64,000 nucleotides of DNA from Mesorhizobium loti (GCF_003148495.1 NZ_QGGH01000004.1:124001-188000), one strand, 5' to 3'. Shown: positions 9,254-18,526, counted from the first letter of the stretch. Made by a program: numbers and translations. Notes: generated by a model from the letters alone, not told the origin.

Positions 9254-10693
9254 ATGACGCTGTTTCGACAGAACCTCATCGATGGCGAATGGGTCGGCGA
9301 GGCCGGTTCGCGCAACATCAACCCCTCGGATACCGGTGACGTCGTCGGCGACTATGCCTCGGCGGGAGCCGAGCAGGCCAAACAGGCGATCGCGGCGGCC
9401 AAGGCGGCGTTCCCGGCATGGTCCCGTTCAGGTCCGCTGGCGCGTCACGCGGTGCTGAAAAAGGCCTCGGACGAGATCATGGCGCGCAAGGACGAGATCG
9501 GCCGCAATCTGGCGCGTGAGGAAGGCAAGACGCTGGCCGAGGGCATCGGCGAGACCATTCGCGCCGCCCAGATATTCGATTTCTTTGCCGGCGAAACATT
9601 GCGTTTGACCGGAGAGGTCGTACCGAGCGTGCGACCGGGCGTCGGCGTCGAGATGACGCGCGAGGCGGTCGGCGTGGTCGGCATCATCACGCCGTGGAAT
9701 TTTCCGATCGCCATTCCGGCCTGGAAGATCGCCCCGGCGCTGACCCACGGCAACACCGTCGTCTTCAAGCCGGCCGAACTTGTTCCCGAGAGTGCCTGGA
9801 CCATCGTCGACATCCTGCATCGCGCCGGCTTGCCGAAGGGCGTGCTCAATCTCGTCATGGGCAAGGGCTCGGTAGTCGGTCAGGCGATGCTCGACAGTCC
9901 CGATGTTAACGCCATCAGCTTCACCGGCTCGGTCGGTACCGGCAAGCGTGTCGCTGCGGCAAGCATCGAGCACATGCGCAAGTTCCAGCTTGAAATGGGC
10001 GGCAAGAACCCGCTGGTCGTGCTCGACGATGCCGACCTCGCGATCGCCGTCGATTGCGCGTTCAATGGCGCCTTCTTCTCGACCGGCCAGCGCTGCACCG
10101 CCTCGTCCAGGCTAATTGTGACGGAGGGCATTCACGACCGTTTCGTCGACGTCCTCAAGGACCGCATGAGCAAGCTGGTGATCGGTGATGCGCTCGACGC
10201 GCAGACCCAGATCGGCCCGGTCGTCGACGCGACGCAGCTGAAGCAGGACGAGGACTACATCGCCATCGGCGTCAGGGAAGGCGCTACGCTCGCCTTCGGC
10301 GGTGAGCGGCTCGATCGCAAGACGCCGGGCTTTTACTTGCAGCCGGCATTGCTGACTGAGGCCACCAACGCCATGCGCAGTTCGCGCGAGGAGATTTTCG
10401 GACCTGTGGCCAGCGTCATCCGCGTCAAGGACTATGACGAGGCGCTTTCCGTCGCCAACGACACGCCCTTCGGCTTGACCTCGGGCATCTGCACTTCGAG
10501 CCTCAAGCACGCCACCCACTTCAAGCGCAATTCGGAGGCCGGCATGGTGATGGTCAACCTGCCGACGGCGGGTGTCGATTTCCATGTCCCCTTCGGCGGC
10601 CGCAAGGGCTCGAGCTATGGGCCGCGCGAGCAGGGCCGCTACGCTGCGGAATTCTACACCACGGTGAAGACCGCCTATACGTTCGCTGGCTGA
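9254..10693 (+). CDS. Aldehyde dehydrogenase, 2-oxoglutarate-semialdehyde type
   Basis: A 479-residue NAD(P)-dependent aldehyde dehydrogenase. Visible motifs are TPWNFP (147-151 region), general-base Glu247 in LEMGGKN and catalytic Cys281 in STGQRCTASS. The C-terminal PFGGRKGSSYGPREQGRYA and overall sequence resemble 2-oxoglutarate semialdehyde dehydrogenases of hydroxyproline and sugar-acid pathways, fitting the lyase-family gene at 11521. The start at 9254 (MTLFRQNLIDGEW) begins where the family does; a frame to 8996 is open but has no family match. The 211 bases upstream hold only the candidate TetR site. Confidence 0.88.
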   Translation: MTLFRQNLIDGEWVGEAGSRNINPSDTGDVVGDYASAGAEQAKQAIAAAKAAFPAWSRSGPLARHAVLKKASDEIMARKDEIGRNLAREEGKTLAEGIGETIRAAQIFDFFAGETLRLTGEVVPSVRPGVGVEMTREAVGVVGIITPWNFPIAIPAWKIAPALTHGNTVVFKPAELVPESAWTIVDILHRAGLPKGVLNLVMGKGSVVGQAMLDSPDVNAISFTGSVGTGKRVAAASIEHMRKFQLEMGGKNPLVVLDDADLAIAVDCAFNGAFFSTGQRCTASSRLIVTEGIHDRFVDVLKDRMSKLVIGDALDAQTQIGPVVDATQLKQDEDYIAIGVREGATLAFGGERLDRKTPGFYLQPALLTEATNAMRSSREEIFGPVASVIRVKDYDEALSVANDTPFGLTSGICTSSLKHATHFKRNSEAGMVMVNLPTAGVDFHVPFGGRKGSSYGPREQGRYAAEFYTTVKTAYTFAG

Positions 10694-10748
10694 TCGGCCG
10701 ATCGGGCCGGCCACCCGCCACACACATCAAGATTGGAGCGGCGAAGGG

Positions 10749-11324
10749 ATGACAGTGCAGAACCTGACCTGGCTCAACCCGCCGCCGCACCACGCCATCA
10801 ACGGCGACAGCGTTCGTGTGCGCACCGGCAAGGAGAGCGATTTCTGGCGCGAGACCTTCTACGGTTTCTGGCGCGACAACGGCCACTTCCTGTACCGGCC
10901 GGTCGAGGGCGATTTCAGCGCCGAAGTCACCATCAAAGGCGACTACGAGGTGCTCTATGATCAGGCCGGGCTGATGGTCCGGCTCAGCGAAACGCATTGG
11001 ATCAAGGCCGGTATCGAATACACCGACGGTCTCTCCTATTTCTCCGTCGTCGTCACCAACGACACGTCCGACTGGTCGCTGGTCGCCATCCCTCCCGACC
11101 CGAACGGCATCAGCATCCGCCTGACCCGTCATGCCGAGACAATCCGCGTCCAGTACCTCGATGCTTCCGACGGCCACTGGAAGCCTGTACGGCTAGCCTA
11201 CTTTCCGATCTCCAAGACGGTCGATGTCGGCATGATGTGCTGTTCGCCGCAGCGCGAGGGTTTCGAGGTCACATTCTCCGGCTTCTCGGTGGGGCCGCCG
11301 ATATCGCGGGAATTGCACGATTGA
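10749..11324 (+). CDS. DUF1349 domain protein (lectin-like fold)
   Basis: A 191-residue cytosolic-looking protein (no signal peptide) that matches the DUF1349 family by its pattern: TGKESDFWRETFYGF, LYDQAGLMVRL, HWIKAGIEY and MMCCSPQREGFEVTFSGF. The family has a concanavalin-like beta-sandwich and no firmly established function. It is placed between a semialdehyde dehydrogenase (55-base gap) and a lyase of the dihydrodipicolinate synthase family, which suggests a role in sugar or hydroxy-acid metabolism. Substrate binding is a guess. Confidence 0.75.
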   Translation: MTVQNLTWLNPPPHHAINGDSVRVRTGKESDFWRETFYGFWRDNGHFLYRPVEGDFSAEVTIKGDYEVLYDQAGLMVRLSETHWIKAGIEYTDGLSYFSVVVTNDTSDWSLVAIPPDPNGISIRLTRHAETIRVQYLDASDGHWKPVRLAYFPISKTVDVGMMCCSPQREGFEVTFSGFSVGPPISRELHD

Positions 11325-11459
11325 GGCGTGCGGTCTTGCGCCGAACCGCGAGCACTTCGACCTTTACGACAGTCACTGTTTGAAGACTTGCCACGCGCGC
11401 CGTCGGGTTGTCCGACCGCGCCGTGAATGGGGCGTGGCAATTGCCTTGGACCTTGCTCT

Positions 11460-11496
11460 TTGACATATTGTATGATTGGATCCAATCATACAATAT
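11460..11496 (+). promoter_or_regulatory. Promoter with a perfect 32-bp palindromic operator
   Basis: Positions 11465-11496 are an exact palindrome whose half-site is ATATTGTATGATTGGA, centred between 11480 and 11481. A consensus TTGACA (-35 type) at 11460-11465 runs into it, and the lyase start at 11521 is 24 bases beyond. The TTGTATGAT...ATCATACAA core resembles GntR/FadR-type operators, and a GntR gene closes the operon at 12430, so autoregulation is likely. Confidence 0.75.
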
Positions 11497-11520
11497 CGAC
11501 TTGAAGAGGAAGACCGAACG

Positions 11521-12417
11521 ATGACGCATTGGCGAGGGGTGTTCCCGGCGGTTACGACCAAGCTGAACCAGGATGGTTCGATCGACATCGAGGCGACGCA
11601 AGCGAGCATTGATCGTCTGATCGCCAATGGCGTGTCGGGCATCATCGTCCTGCCGATGCTTGGCGAGAACGCATCACTGCAGCCGCAGGAGCGGGAAGCG
11701 GTCATCCGGGCCGCGAAGGACGTGGTGGCCAGACGTGTCCCGCTTCTGTCCGGCCTTGCCGAGATTTCGACGGCCAACGCAACCGCAGCCGCGCGCAAGT
11801 ATCAGGATTTCGGCGCCGAAGGCCTGATGGTGTTTCCGAGCCTTGGCTACAAGACCGACCCGCGCGAGACGGCTGAGTGGTACAAGGCGATCGCCAACGC
11901 CAGCGACCTGCCGATCATGATCTACAACAACCCGATCGCCTATGGCGTTGACGTCACCCCCGCCATCCTGAAGGTGCTGGCGGACTGCCCGACCATCGTT
12001 GCCGTGAAGGAAGAGACCGGCGATGTGCGCCGGGTCACCGACATGATCATCGAGCTCGGCGATCGCTTCGATATCTTCTGCGGCGTCGACGACCAGATCG
12101 TCGAGAGCATGGCGCTCGGCGCCACCGGCTGGGTGTCCGGCATGACCAATGCATGGCCGAAGCAATGCGTCCGCATCTTCAATTTGTGCGCGGCCGGCGA
12201 TTTCGCCGGCGCGCGCGATCTCTACCGCATCATGACGCCGTCCTTTCACCTCGACACGCATGTCAAGCTGGTCCAGTACATCAAGATGGCCGAGCATCTC
12301 GTCTATGGCGCGCCGGAGTGGACCCGCGCGCCGCGTCTGCCCCTGGTCGGCGAAGAGCGCGCGCGCGTCACCGCCATCATCGAGGCGGCGATCGAAAAGC
12401 TCAGGCAGCAGGGCTGA
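11521..12417 (+). CDS. Dihydrodipicolinate synthase/N-acetylneuraminate lyase family protein
   Basis: A 298-residue TIM-barrel enzyme of the class I aldolase type. Schiff-base Lys163 (VAVKEETGD) and Tyr135 (MIYNNP) are in place; the usual GTTGE loop reads LPMLGENAS (45-52). With a 2-oxoglutarate-semialdehyde-type dehydrogenase upstream it may be a 1-pyrroline-4-hydroxy-2-carboxylate deaminase (hydroxyproline route) or a 2-keto-3-deoxy sugar-acid dehydratase, both of which yield that semialdehyde. The biosynthetic DapA role is unlikely in this context. The ATG at 11521 follows GAAGAGGAAG. Probably controlled by the palindrome at 11465. Confidence 0.85.
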   Translation: MTHWRGVFPAVTTKLNQDGSIDIEATQASIDRLIANGVSGIIVLPMLGENASLQPQEREAVIRAAKDVVARRVPLLSGLAEISTANATAAARKYQDFGAEGLMVFPSLGYKTDPRETAEWYKAIANASDLPIMIYNNPIAYGVDVTPAILKVLADCPTIVAVKEETGDVRRVTDMIIELGDRFDIFCGVDDQIVESMALGATGWVSGMTNAWPKQCVRIFNLCAAGDFAGARDLYRIMTPSFHLDTHVKLVQYIKMAEHLVYGAPEWTRAPRLPLVGEERARVTAIIEAAIEKLRQQG

Positions 12418-12429
12418 ACACGGGACGCC

Positions 12430-13113
12430 ATGGCCACCATCGACAAGCCGCTGCTGCAGCGCCAGACCGTGACGGCGATGGTCGCCGAGTACATCGCCGC
12501 CAGGATCATCGGCGGCGATTACCCGGGCGGACATCAGATCCGCCAGGAAGCCATCGCCGCCGAGCTTGGCGTGAGCCGGATCCCGGTGCGCGAGGCGCTT
12601 CTGCAACTGGAGGCGGACGGCCTTGTCGTCATCAGGACGCATCGCGGCGCGGTCGTGTCGGAGTTGTCCGCTGACGATGCGATCGACCTTTTCGATGCGC
12701 GTCTGCTGCTTGAGCCTTTCCTGGTCGAAAAGGCGATCGGGCACGTGACGGATCAGGACATTGCGGCCATCGAAAAATCGATGCGCGCCTATGAGGCTGC
12801 CATCGCCCGAGGTGATGATCCCAAGGACCTCAGCCGTCTCAACTGGGCATTCCACACCGCATTGCTCGAACCCTCGATGCGGCCGCGTTCGATGGCCGTC
12901 GTCCAGGCGCTTTACAACTCCGCCGACCGCTATTTGCGTCTGCAGATCGAGCCCGCCAAGGCACGAGCCAAGGCCCTGCAGGAGCACCGCGAGCTCTTCG
13001 AGGCCTATCGTCGGAAGGATATCGCCGAGACCGCGCGCTTGCTGAGGAAACACATCGCCGACGCGGCCGGCGAGATCGTCAGCCAGTTGCGGCGCAGCGA
13101 GACCGCCGCCTGA
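12430..13113 (+). CDS. GntR-family (FadR/FCD type) regulator
   Basis: A 227-residue regulator with an N-terminal winged helix (QEAIAAELGVSRIPVREALLQLEADGLV, about 40-70) and a C-terminal all-helical FCD ligand domain with probable metal-site residues (FDARLLLEPFLVEK, NWAFH, EHRELFEAYR). It follows the lyase gene by 12 bases and is probably co-transcribed with it. The perfect palindrome before the lyase is the obvious operator candidate. Confidence 0.88.
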   Translation: MATIDKPLLQRQTVTAMVAEYIAARIIGGDYPGGHQIRQEAIAAELGVSRIPVREALLQLEADGLVVIRTHRGAVVSELSADDAIDLFDARLLLEPFLVEKAIGHVTDQDIAAIEKSMRAYEAAIARGDDPKDLSRLNWAFHTALLEPSMRPRSMAVVQALYNSADRYLRLQIEPAKARAKALQEHRELFEAYRRKDIAETARLLRKHIADAAGEIVSQLRRSETAA

Positions 13114-13208
13114 CGATTATCCGCTAATATCGCGGCAACCCTGTTGCGGCAGGGCACATCGATGCGGAACGATGTCGCTCTTCCATGTCTGATGAAGGAT
13201 CAGTGGGA

Positions 13209-14501
13209 TCACGCGCCAACCTCGCCCAGCCCCAGCCCGCCGCGGACGGCCTTGCGGATGGCTTGCGGGCCGAACCTTGCCCATACCGCTTGATGCGCGT
13301 TGATGCGCTGCCGTGCCCTGCGGTCAGCGTCCAGGCAAAGTCCGACGGCCATGTCGGCAAGCCCTTCATCGGTATCCGATAGCAGCAACTCCTCGTTCTC
13401 GACCAGATCCAGACCCTCGGCGGCCAGCGGCGTCGCGATCACCGGCACGCCCCAGGCCATCGCCTCCAGGATCTTGATGCGCGTGCCGCCGCCTGCCGCA
13501 AGCGGCATGATGCTGAGATGCACCCTGGACAGGAGCGGCGCCACGCTCTTGGGGTTTTCGACGAGCTCCACACCAGGCAATCCGGCCAGCGCCCGCACGG
13601 CAGGTTTTGGGTTGCGTCCGGCGAGAACCAGTTTCGCACCCGGCAAGGCCTGCCGGATGCGCGGCAGTATGGAGCCGGCTAACCTCTCGACGGCATCGAC
13701 GTTTGGCGGATAGCCGAGATGGCCGATAAACAGGATCACCGGAAAGCTGTTGCCGGCCCCCGGCTCGGCGGGCAGCGTTTCGGGACTGTGCGCGGCGTGG
13801 GGAATTCCGTTTGGAACGACATCGACCGGCACCTTGTGCCGGGAAAGCGCCATAAGCCTGTCGCGATCCTGACCCGAGCAGACCCAGATCCTGTCGACAA
13901 GGGCAAGCGCCTTTCGCTCGAGACGCCGGATGCCAAGGCCGGCGGTGATCGCCGCCACGGCGGGTCGCTTGGCATCGACGCGCCGCAACTGTCCCGCCAG
14001 GTCGGACTCGACATTGTGCATGTCGAGGATGAGCTGTTTCGTCAGCCCTCGCAAAGGTCGCAGCAGCTTGAACAGGCCGATACCCTCGACCAGCACGGTG
14101 TCGGGGCGGAAGTCCCGAACCAGTGTCTCCAGCCGCGTCAAGGCGGAGCGCGAAATGCGGTGCTCCGCCCTTATGCGCCACCACCCGATCGAGCCGGAGC
14201 GGGCTTCTCCTTCGATCGACAAGGCCTCGGTGCGGATCGACGGATCGGCTGCTTCCACGGCTTGCGGCCGCACCGACACCAGGCAGACCGGACCGAATTC
14301 CGCTGCCAATGCTGCGTTGCGATGATTTCTCAGGTCCGCGCCGGAGGTCGGCGGAAAGGCCGGATCGAAGGTCACGACAAGCGTGCGCCTTTCGGCATTC
14401 CGTGCCGGCAGGGCCACGTGCGAGCTCATGGTGTTCGAAGCGTGCACTCCGGGCTGTACGCCCGGAGCTGCACCAAAGACTGTATTCCAGACGGCATTCA
14501 A
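13209..14501 (-). CDS. Glycosyltransferase family 4 (GT-B)
   Basis: A 430-residue GT-B glycosyltransferase. The C-terminal donor site is clear: VPNGIP, ILFIGHLGYPPNVDAVERL, KLVLAGRNP and GGGTRIKILEAMAWGVPVIAT. It probably transfers a sugar from a nucleotide donor to a surface polysaccharide or glycolipid. The start at 14501 has GGGG at about ten bases; an internal ATG at 14429 is an alternative. It is convergent with the GntR gene and separated by 136 bases from the flavoprotein gene. Acceptor and donor are unknown. Confidence 0.82.
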   Translation of the reverse strand: MNAVWNTVFGAAPGVQPGVHASNTMSSHVALPARNAERRTLVVTFDPAFPPTSGADLRNHRNAALAAEFGPVCLVSVRPQAVEAADPSIRTEALSIEGEARSGSIGWWRIRAEHRISRSALTRLETLVRDFRPDTVLVEGIGLFKLLRPLRGLTKQLILDMHNVESDLAGQLRRVDAKRPAVAAITAGLGIRRLERKALALVDRIWVCSGQDRDRLMALSRHKVPVDVVPNGIPHAAHSPETLPAEPGAGNSFPVILFIGHLGYPPNVDAVERLAGSILPRIRQALPGAKLVLAGRNPKPAVRALAGLPGVELVENPKSVAPLLSRVHLSIMPLAAGGGTRIKILEAMAWGVPVIATPLAAEGLDLVENEELLLSDTDEGLADMAVGLCLDADRRARQRINAHQAVWARFGPQAIRKAVRGGLGLGEVGA

Positions 14502-14637
14502 AACGGCCCCGCAGCCATAAAACCAGCTTCGACTTGTTTAGCTGAATGGCGCTTTCGTCAAGCGCCGTATCCTCTCTGAATGTCTGGCGCACTGGCCTGG
14601 CGACGGGCATGCTGGAATGCCTGCCGGTATGGCGCGG

Positions 14638-16167
14638 TCACCGCCTGGACCACGCCAGCCAGCGGCCCGCCAGATGCTTCCAAAATGCGGTGAGTCTTGT
14701 CTGCCGATAAGCGTCGCCGGCTTTCTTGATGCCTTGCGCCTGCGTCGGGAAGGGATGGATGACGTCGGCCAGCGCGTGCAATCCCATACCGCATTTGATG
14801 GCCAGCGACACCGCATTGATCATCTCGCCGGCATGGCTGGCAACGACCGTAGCACCCAGGATACGGTCGGATCCTTCCTTGACGTGGATTTTGACAAAAC
14901 CCTCTTCCTCGCCGTCCATCACCGCACGGGCGACATCGTGCATCAGCACCGTATAGGTCTTGACCGGGATGCCGTTCTGGCGCGCCTCCGCTGGATAGAG
15001 GCCGACATGGGCGATCTCCGGATCGGTGTAGGTGCACCACGGAATGACCAGTTCGCTCAGTTTGCTGCGTCCGAGAAACAGGGCATTGCGCACGACCATG
15101 CGGGCTGTTGCCTCCGCGGTATGGGTGAATTTGTAGTCGAGGCAGACATCGCCCGCCGCATAGATGCGCGGATTTGTGGTGCGGAGATAGTCGTCCACCT
15201 TGATGCCGTCGGCGTCATATGCCACCCCGGCGCTCTGCAGGTCGAGACCGTCGACATTGGGCGAACGGCCAATGCCGGTGATGATCTCGTCGACGGAAAT
15301 CGTCATCATGTCGTCGTCGCGCACCAGGTCGGCGAGCTTCTTGCCGCCTCCTGTGCGCACCGCCACGACCTCGGTGTTGAGGCGAACCTCGACCCCTTCG
15401 CGCGCTAGCGCGTCCGAAAGGATCTGGGCGGCGTCGCGTTCCTCGCCGGGCAGGAACATCGGTTCTCGCTGCGCCAGAATGACTTTCGCACCCAGCAGGC
15501 AGAAGGCCTGCGCTGCCTCGCAACCGAGCGGTCCGCCGCCGATGACCAGAAGCCGCTTCGGGCACTCTGTGAGATCGAACATGGTTTCGTTGCTGAGATA
15601 GCCGGCTTCGGCAAGCCCCGGGATGGTCGGCAGCCTCGGGCGTGCGCCTGTCGCGATCAGCGCCTTCCTGAAATGCAGCGCCTTGCCCGCCACCGCGACC
15701 GTGTCCGGTCCGGAAAATCGCGCGTCGCCGAAAAAGACATCGATGCCTTTCGACGCGATGGTCGCGGCGGCATCGGCGCGGCTGATGCGCTGCCGGATCT
15801 GCCGCATCCGTCTCATTGCCCGCTGAAAATCGACGTGAAGACGGTCCGGCGTGTCACCGCCGAGATTCTCGGCATCGCGCATATCTGCATAGAGCCTGGC
15901 CGTGCGGATGATCGATTTCGACGGGATGCAGCCAACATTGATACAGGTCCCACCGATCAGGTTGCGTTCGATGAGCGCGACCTTTGCGCCGAGGCCGGCC
16001 GCTTCGTGGGCGGCAGTCAGCCCGGCCGGCCCGGCACCGATGACGACCAGATTGTAAGGACCGTCGGGCTGCGGGTTCTTCCAGTGCGGCGGATGGGCGC
16101 TCTTGATCAGGTTGATGTCGTTGCTGTCGACAGGAAAGGCGGTAGCCCTGGTACGGTCACGCGCCAT
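14638..16167 (-). CDS. Mercuric-reductase-like pyridine nucleotide-disulfide oxidoreductase
   Basis: A 509-residue FAD enzyme: GAGPAG at 44-49, redox-active disulfide Cys75/Cys80 in GGTCINVGCIPSK, NAD domain VIGGGPLGCEAAQAF, and YAAGDVC in the second FAD site. It lacks the N-terminal metal-binding domain and C-terminal Cys pair of true mercuric reductases. The active-site HPTxxE motif reads HPFPTQAQ, with Phe and Gln replacing the catalytic His and Glu; relatives with YPTQAE keep the Glu. The 11-base overlap with the glucoamylase-like gene suggests one transcript. Substrate unknown. Confidence 0.82.
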   Translation of the reverse strand: MARDRTRATAFPVDSNDINLIKSAHPPHWKNPQPDGPYNLVVIGAGPAGLTAAHEAAGLGAKVALIERNLIGGTCINVGCIPSKSIIRTARLYADMRDAENLGGDTPDRLHVDFQRAMRRMRQIRQRISRADAAATIASKGIDVFFGDARFSGPDTVAVAGKALHFRKALIATGARPRLPTIPGLAEAGYLSNETMFDLTECPKRLLVIGGGPLGCEAAQAFCLLGAKVILAQREPMFLPGEERDAAQILSDALAREGVEVRLNTEVVAVRTGGGKKLADLVRDDDMMTISVDEIITGIGRSPNVDGLDLQSAGVAYDADGIKVDDYLRTTNPRIYAAGDVCLDYKFTHTAEATARMVVRNALFLGRSKLSELVIPWCTYTDPEIAHVGLYPAEARQNGIPVKTYTVLMHDVARAVMDGEEEGFVKIHVKEGSDRILGATVVASHAGEMINAVSLAIKCGMGLHALADVIHPFPTQAQGIKKAGDAYRQTRLTAFWKHLAGRWLAWSRR

Positions 16168-17497
16168 CGCCGTCGTTCCTCGATAGCCATCCACCCGTGA
16201 AACCCGCTTTGCCCAGGCCGCGCCGGATGTGCTGGTTGGACCGCATCAGCTTCCAGATCAGCCCTGACCGATGGTTCTCGATCATCATCACCACGATGCC
16301 CTGATCCAGCCCGTAATGGCCTTCCGACACCCAGCCGTGCCGGCCGAACTTTCGCCGGTTCGCCAATGTCGGGTTGAAGCCGCTCGGCAGCCGGAAATTA
16401 TCGATCACCTCGGGATAGCGATCCCCAAGATGGCGCAAGGCCGCCAGGCAGATGTCCGGCGCGAAAGGCAGCGACGCCGGATAGGACCATGGGGCGATTG
16501 TCCCGTCATCGGGCCCGAACGGCGCGCCGCGCGCGGCATAGCCGGAAAACCGGCGGCGCTGTCGCTCCACGCTGGTGCGAAAGCCGCCCGGCCCGTCGCC
16601 CGCCGAAAGTCCCCACAGATTCTCGTCGTAGCCGCCGTAGCCGTAAGGGTTGTGGCGCGCATAGTCGCGGTGCAGGTAGGTCGAGCGGCGGCTGTTTTCG
16701 AAATAGTCCGAGTTCTTCTCGCGCATGAAAGCGTCGCGGATGCCGGCAAAGTCGATCCACGCATGCGAGAACTGGTGCATGAACAGCGGACCGCCATACA
16801 GCACGTCGTAGCCGTAGATGTTTTCCCACTGGTAGGTCGCCGTCCAGCCCTCGTAGCTGTCGTCCGAGGTCGGACTGTCGGGCGAGGCCATCGACAGGAC
16901 GTAGAGGATCGTCGCTTCGTTGTAGCCCTCCCAGCCATAGTGGAGAAAACCGCTCTTCGGCTTCCAGCCCTGCCGCAAGGTGGGCGTGCTTCCCTGCGCC
17001 CATCGCCAGTCGACGCGCCGGTAGAGCGCCTCGGCCAGTTCCCGGATTCTCGCTTCCTCCTCATCCTCGCCGGAGAAATAGGATGCCGCTACCAGCATGC
17101 CTGATATTAGCAATGCGGTATCCACCATGGACAGCTCACAACGCCAGACGCGCAGGCCGGTCCGCATGTCGAGGAAATGATAGTAAAAACCCTTGTGGCC
17201 GGTGACGTCGTCGCCATTGCCTTGCTGGCTGGTCGAGAAGAAACGCAGAGCTGCAAGCGTCAGCCTCACGGCCGCATCGCGCGTCATCCAGCCGCGCTCG
17301 ACGCCGATCGGATAGCAGGACAGCGCAAAGCCGATTACAGCGATGCTGGCCGGCGAATTCGGCCGCGACGTATCGGCGACCAGTCCGTTTTCCGGGTTCA
17401 CGTTCTCGAGGAAATAGTCGAAGGCGGCGCGCTGATAGCGGTCCAGAAGCTCGTCATCGGACAGTGCGGCAGGCTCGGCTCTAAGCAAAAGAAGCAA
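16157..17497 (-). CDS. Glucoamylase-like domain protein
   Basis: A 446-residue (alpha/alpha)6-barrel-type protein of the glycoamylase-like family, the same domain type found at the C-terminus of cyclic beta-1,2-glucan synthases and in GH144-like beta-1,2-glucanases. Supporting segments are NPENGLVADTSRPNSPASIAV in the N-terminal part, EGYNEATILYVLSMASP, WENIYGYD and HGWVSEGHYGLDQGI. A beta-1,2-glucan substrate is plausible in a rhizobium but inferred. No ATG or GTG is available near the N-terminus; TTG at 17495-17497, after GGCGGGAGC, is the best start. No signal peptide is evident in this version. Confidence 0.75.
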   Translation of the reverse strand: MLLLLRAEPAALSDDELLDRYQRAAFDYFLENVNPENGLVADTSRPNSPASIAVIGFALSCYPIGVERGWMTRDAAVRLTLAALRFFSTSQQGNGDDVTGHKGFYYHFLDMRTGLRVWRCELSMVDTALLISGMLVAASYFSGEDEEEARIRELAEALYRRVDWRWAQGSTPTLRQGWKPKSGFLHYGWEGYNEATILYVLSMASPDSPTSDDSYEGWTATYQWENIYGYDVLYGGPLFMHQFSHAWIDFAGIRDAFMREKNSDYFENSRRSTYLHRDYARHNPYGYGGYDENLWGLSAGDGPGGFRTSVERQRRRFSGYAARGAPFGPDDGTIAPWSYPASLPFAPDICLAALRHLGDRYPEVIDNFRLPSGFNPTLANRRKFGRHGWVSEGHYGLDQGIVVMMIENHRSGLIWKLMRSNQHIRRGLGKAGFTGGWLSRNDGDGA

Positions 17498-17633
17498 GCT
17501 CCCGCCTGACGGCTGCGTCCCGTGTCATGATTTCCCGCTACCTTGTTGCGACTTGTCGATTCGAAGCCTGCAACTATACGCCCGTACGCGCCCGTTCGTT
17601 GCACCGTCACGCGGAATTGAGATTCGCTCTGCC

Positions 17634-18386
17634 TCAGTAGGTGGCGCGGCCGCCGGAAACGTCGAACACGGCGGCGGTCGTGAACGAACATTCCTCCGAG
17701 GCGATCCAGCAGATCAGCGCCGCCACCTCTTCGACCTCGCCAAAGCGCGCCATCGGTATCTTGGACAGCATGAAGTCGATGTGCTCCTGGCTCATCTGCT
17801 TGAAGATCGCGGTGCGCACTGCCGCCGGTGTGACGCAATTGACCGTCACCTTGGTCTTGGCCAGTTCCTTGCCGAGCGACTTGGTCAGGCCGATCACCGC
17901 GGCCTTCGAGGTGCTGTAGGCGGAGGCGTTGGGATTGCCCTCCTTGCCGGCGATCGAGGCGATGTTGACGATGCGGCCATAGTTGCGCTCGAGCATGTGC
18001 GGCACGAGCGCCTTGTTGCAGTAGAAGACGCCATTGATGTTGATGTCGATGACCTTCTGCCAATCCTCGACCCTATAATTCCAGGTCGTCATGTTGGGGC
18101 CGGTGATCGCCGCACTGGTGACCAGGATATCGACACCGCCAAGCGCTTCGATCGCCCGAGCGGCGGCATTTTCAACCCCTGCCGCATCGGCAACGTCCAC
18201 CGCCACGCCGTGCAGTCCCGGAATGACGACTTTCGCCTGTTCGATCTGGGCGGGATCGCGATCCCAGACCGAAACCCGTCCGCCCTCTTCGACGATTCTC
18301 TGCGCCACTGCCAACCCGATGCCCGATGCGCCGCCGGTGATGACCGCCGCCCGATCGCTGAATCGTCCTGCAAAATTCATCGGCAT
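17634..18386 (-). CDS. Short-chain dehydrogenase/reductase
   Basis: A 250-residue classical SDR with TGGASGIG (cofactor loop, about 17-24), WDRD after the second strand (NAD preference), NAA-type motif replaced by VTSAAI, and catalytic Ser...Tyr-x-x-x-Lys in SIAG and SAYSTSKAA. It ends with FDVSGGRATY, as 3-oxoacyl-reductase-like and sugar/acid dehydrogenases do. It lies downstream of the IclR gene on the same strand (140-base gap) and 136 bases before the glucoamylase-like gene. It may oxidise the hydroxy-acid substrate of the neighbouring catabolic island. Translation may begin at either of two Met codons (18386 or 18380). Confidence 0.88.
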   Translation of the reverse strand: MPMNFAGRFSDRAAVITGGASGIGLAVAQRIVEEGGRVSVWDRDPAQIEQAKVVIPGLHGVAVDVADAAGVENAAARAIEALGGVDILVTSAAITGPNMTTWNYRVEDWQKVIDININGVFYCNKALVPHMLERNYGRIVNIASIAGKEGNPNASAYSTSKAAVIGLTKSLGKELAKTKVTVNCVTPAAVRTAIFKQMSQEHIDFMLSKIPMARFGEVEEVAALICWIASEECSFTTAAVFDVSGGRATY

Positions 18387-18526
18387 CTAATTTCCCCCCG
18401 TCACCTGAACCCGATGGACGCTAACGACGCGCGACCGCTGTACCATCGGCGGCGACTGTGCGGGCACCACCAGGCAAGTTCAAGCCTGCATGCAGGCCGA
18501 TCGTCTGGGCCAATTCCGTGCCGGGA

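Noticed and set aside
11674..13053. A 459-residue minus-strand open frame
   Set aside because: It runs opposite the lyase and GntR genes, both of which have intact catalytic or DNA-binding motifs, so it is a shadow.
14638..16167. A genuine mercury resistance gene
   Set aside because: No merR, merT or merP nearby, no N-terminal metal domain and no C-terminal cysteine pair; only the redox-disulfide family resemblance holds.
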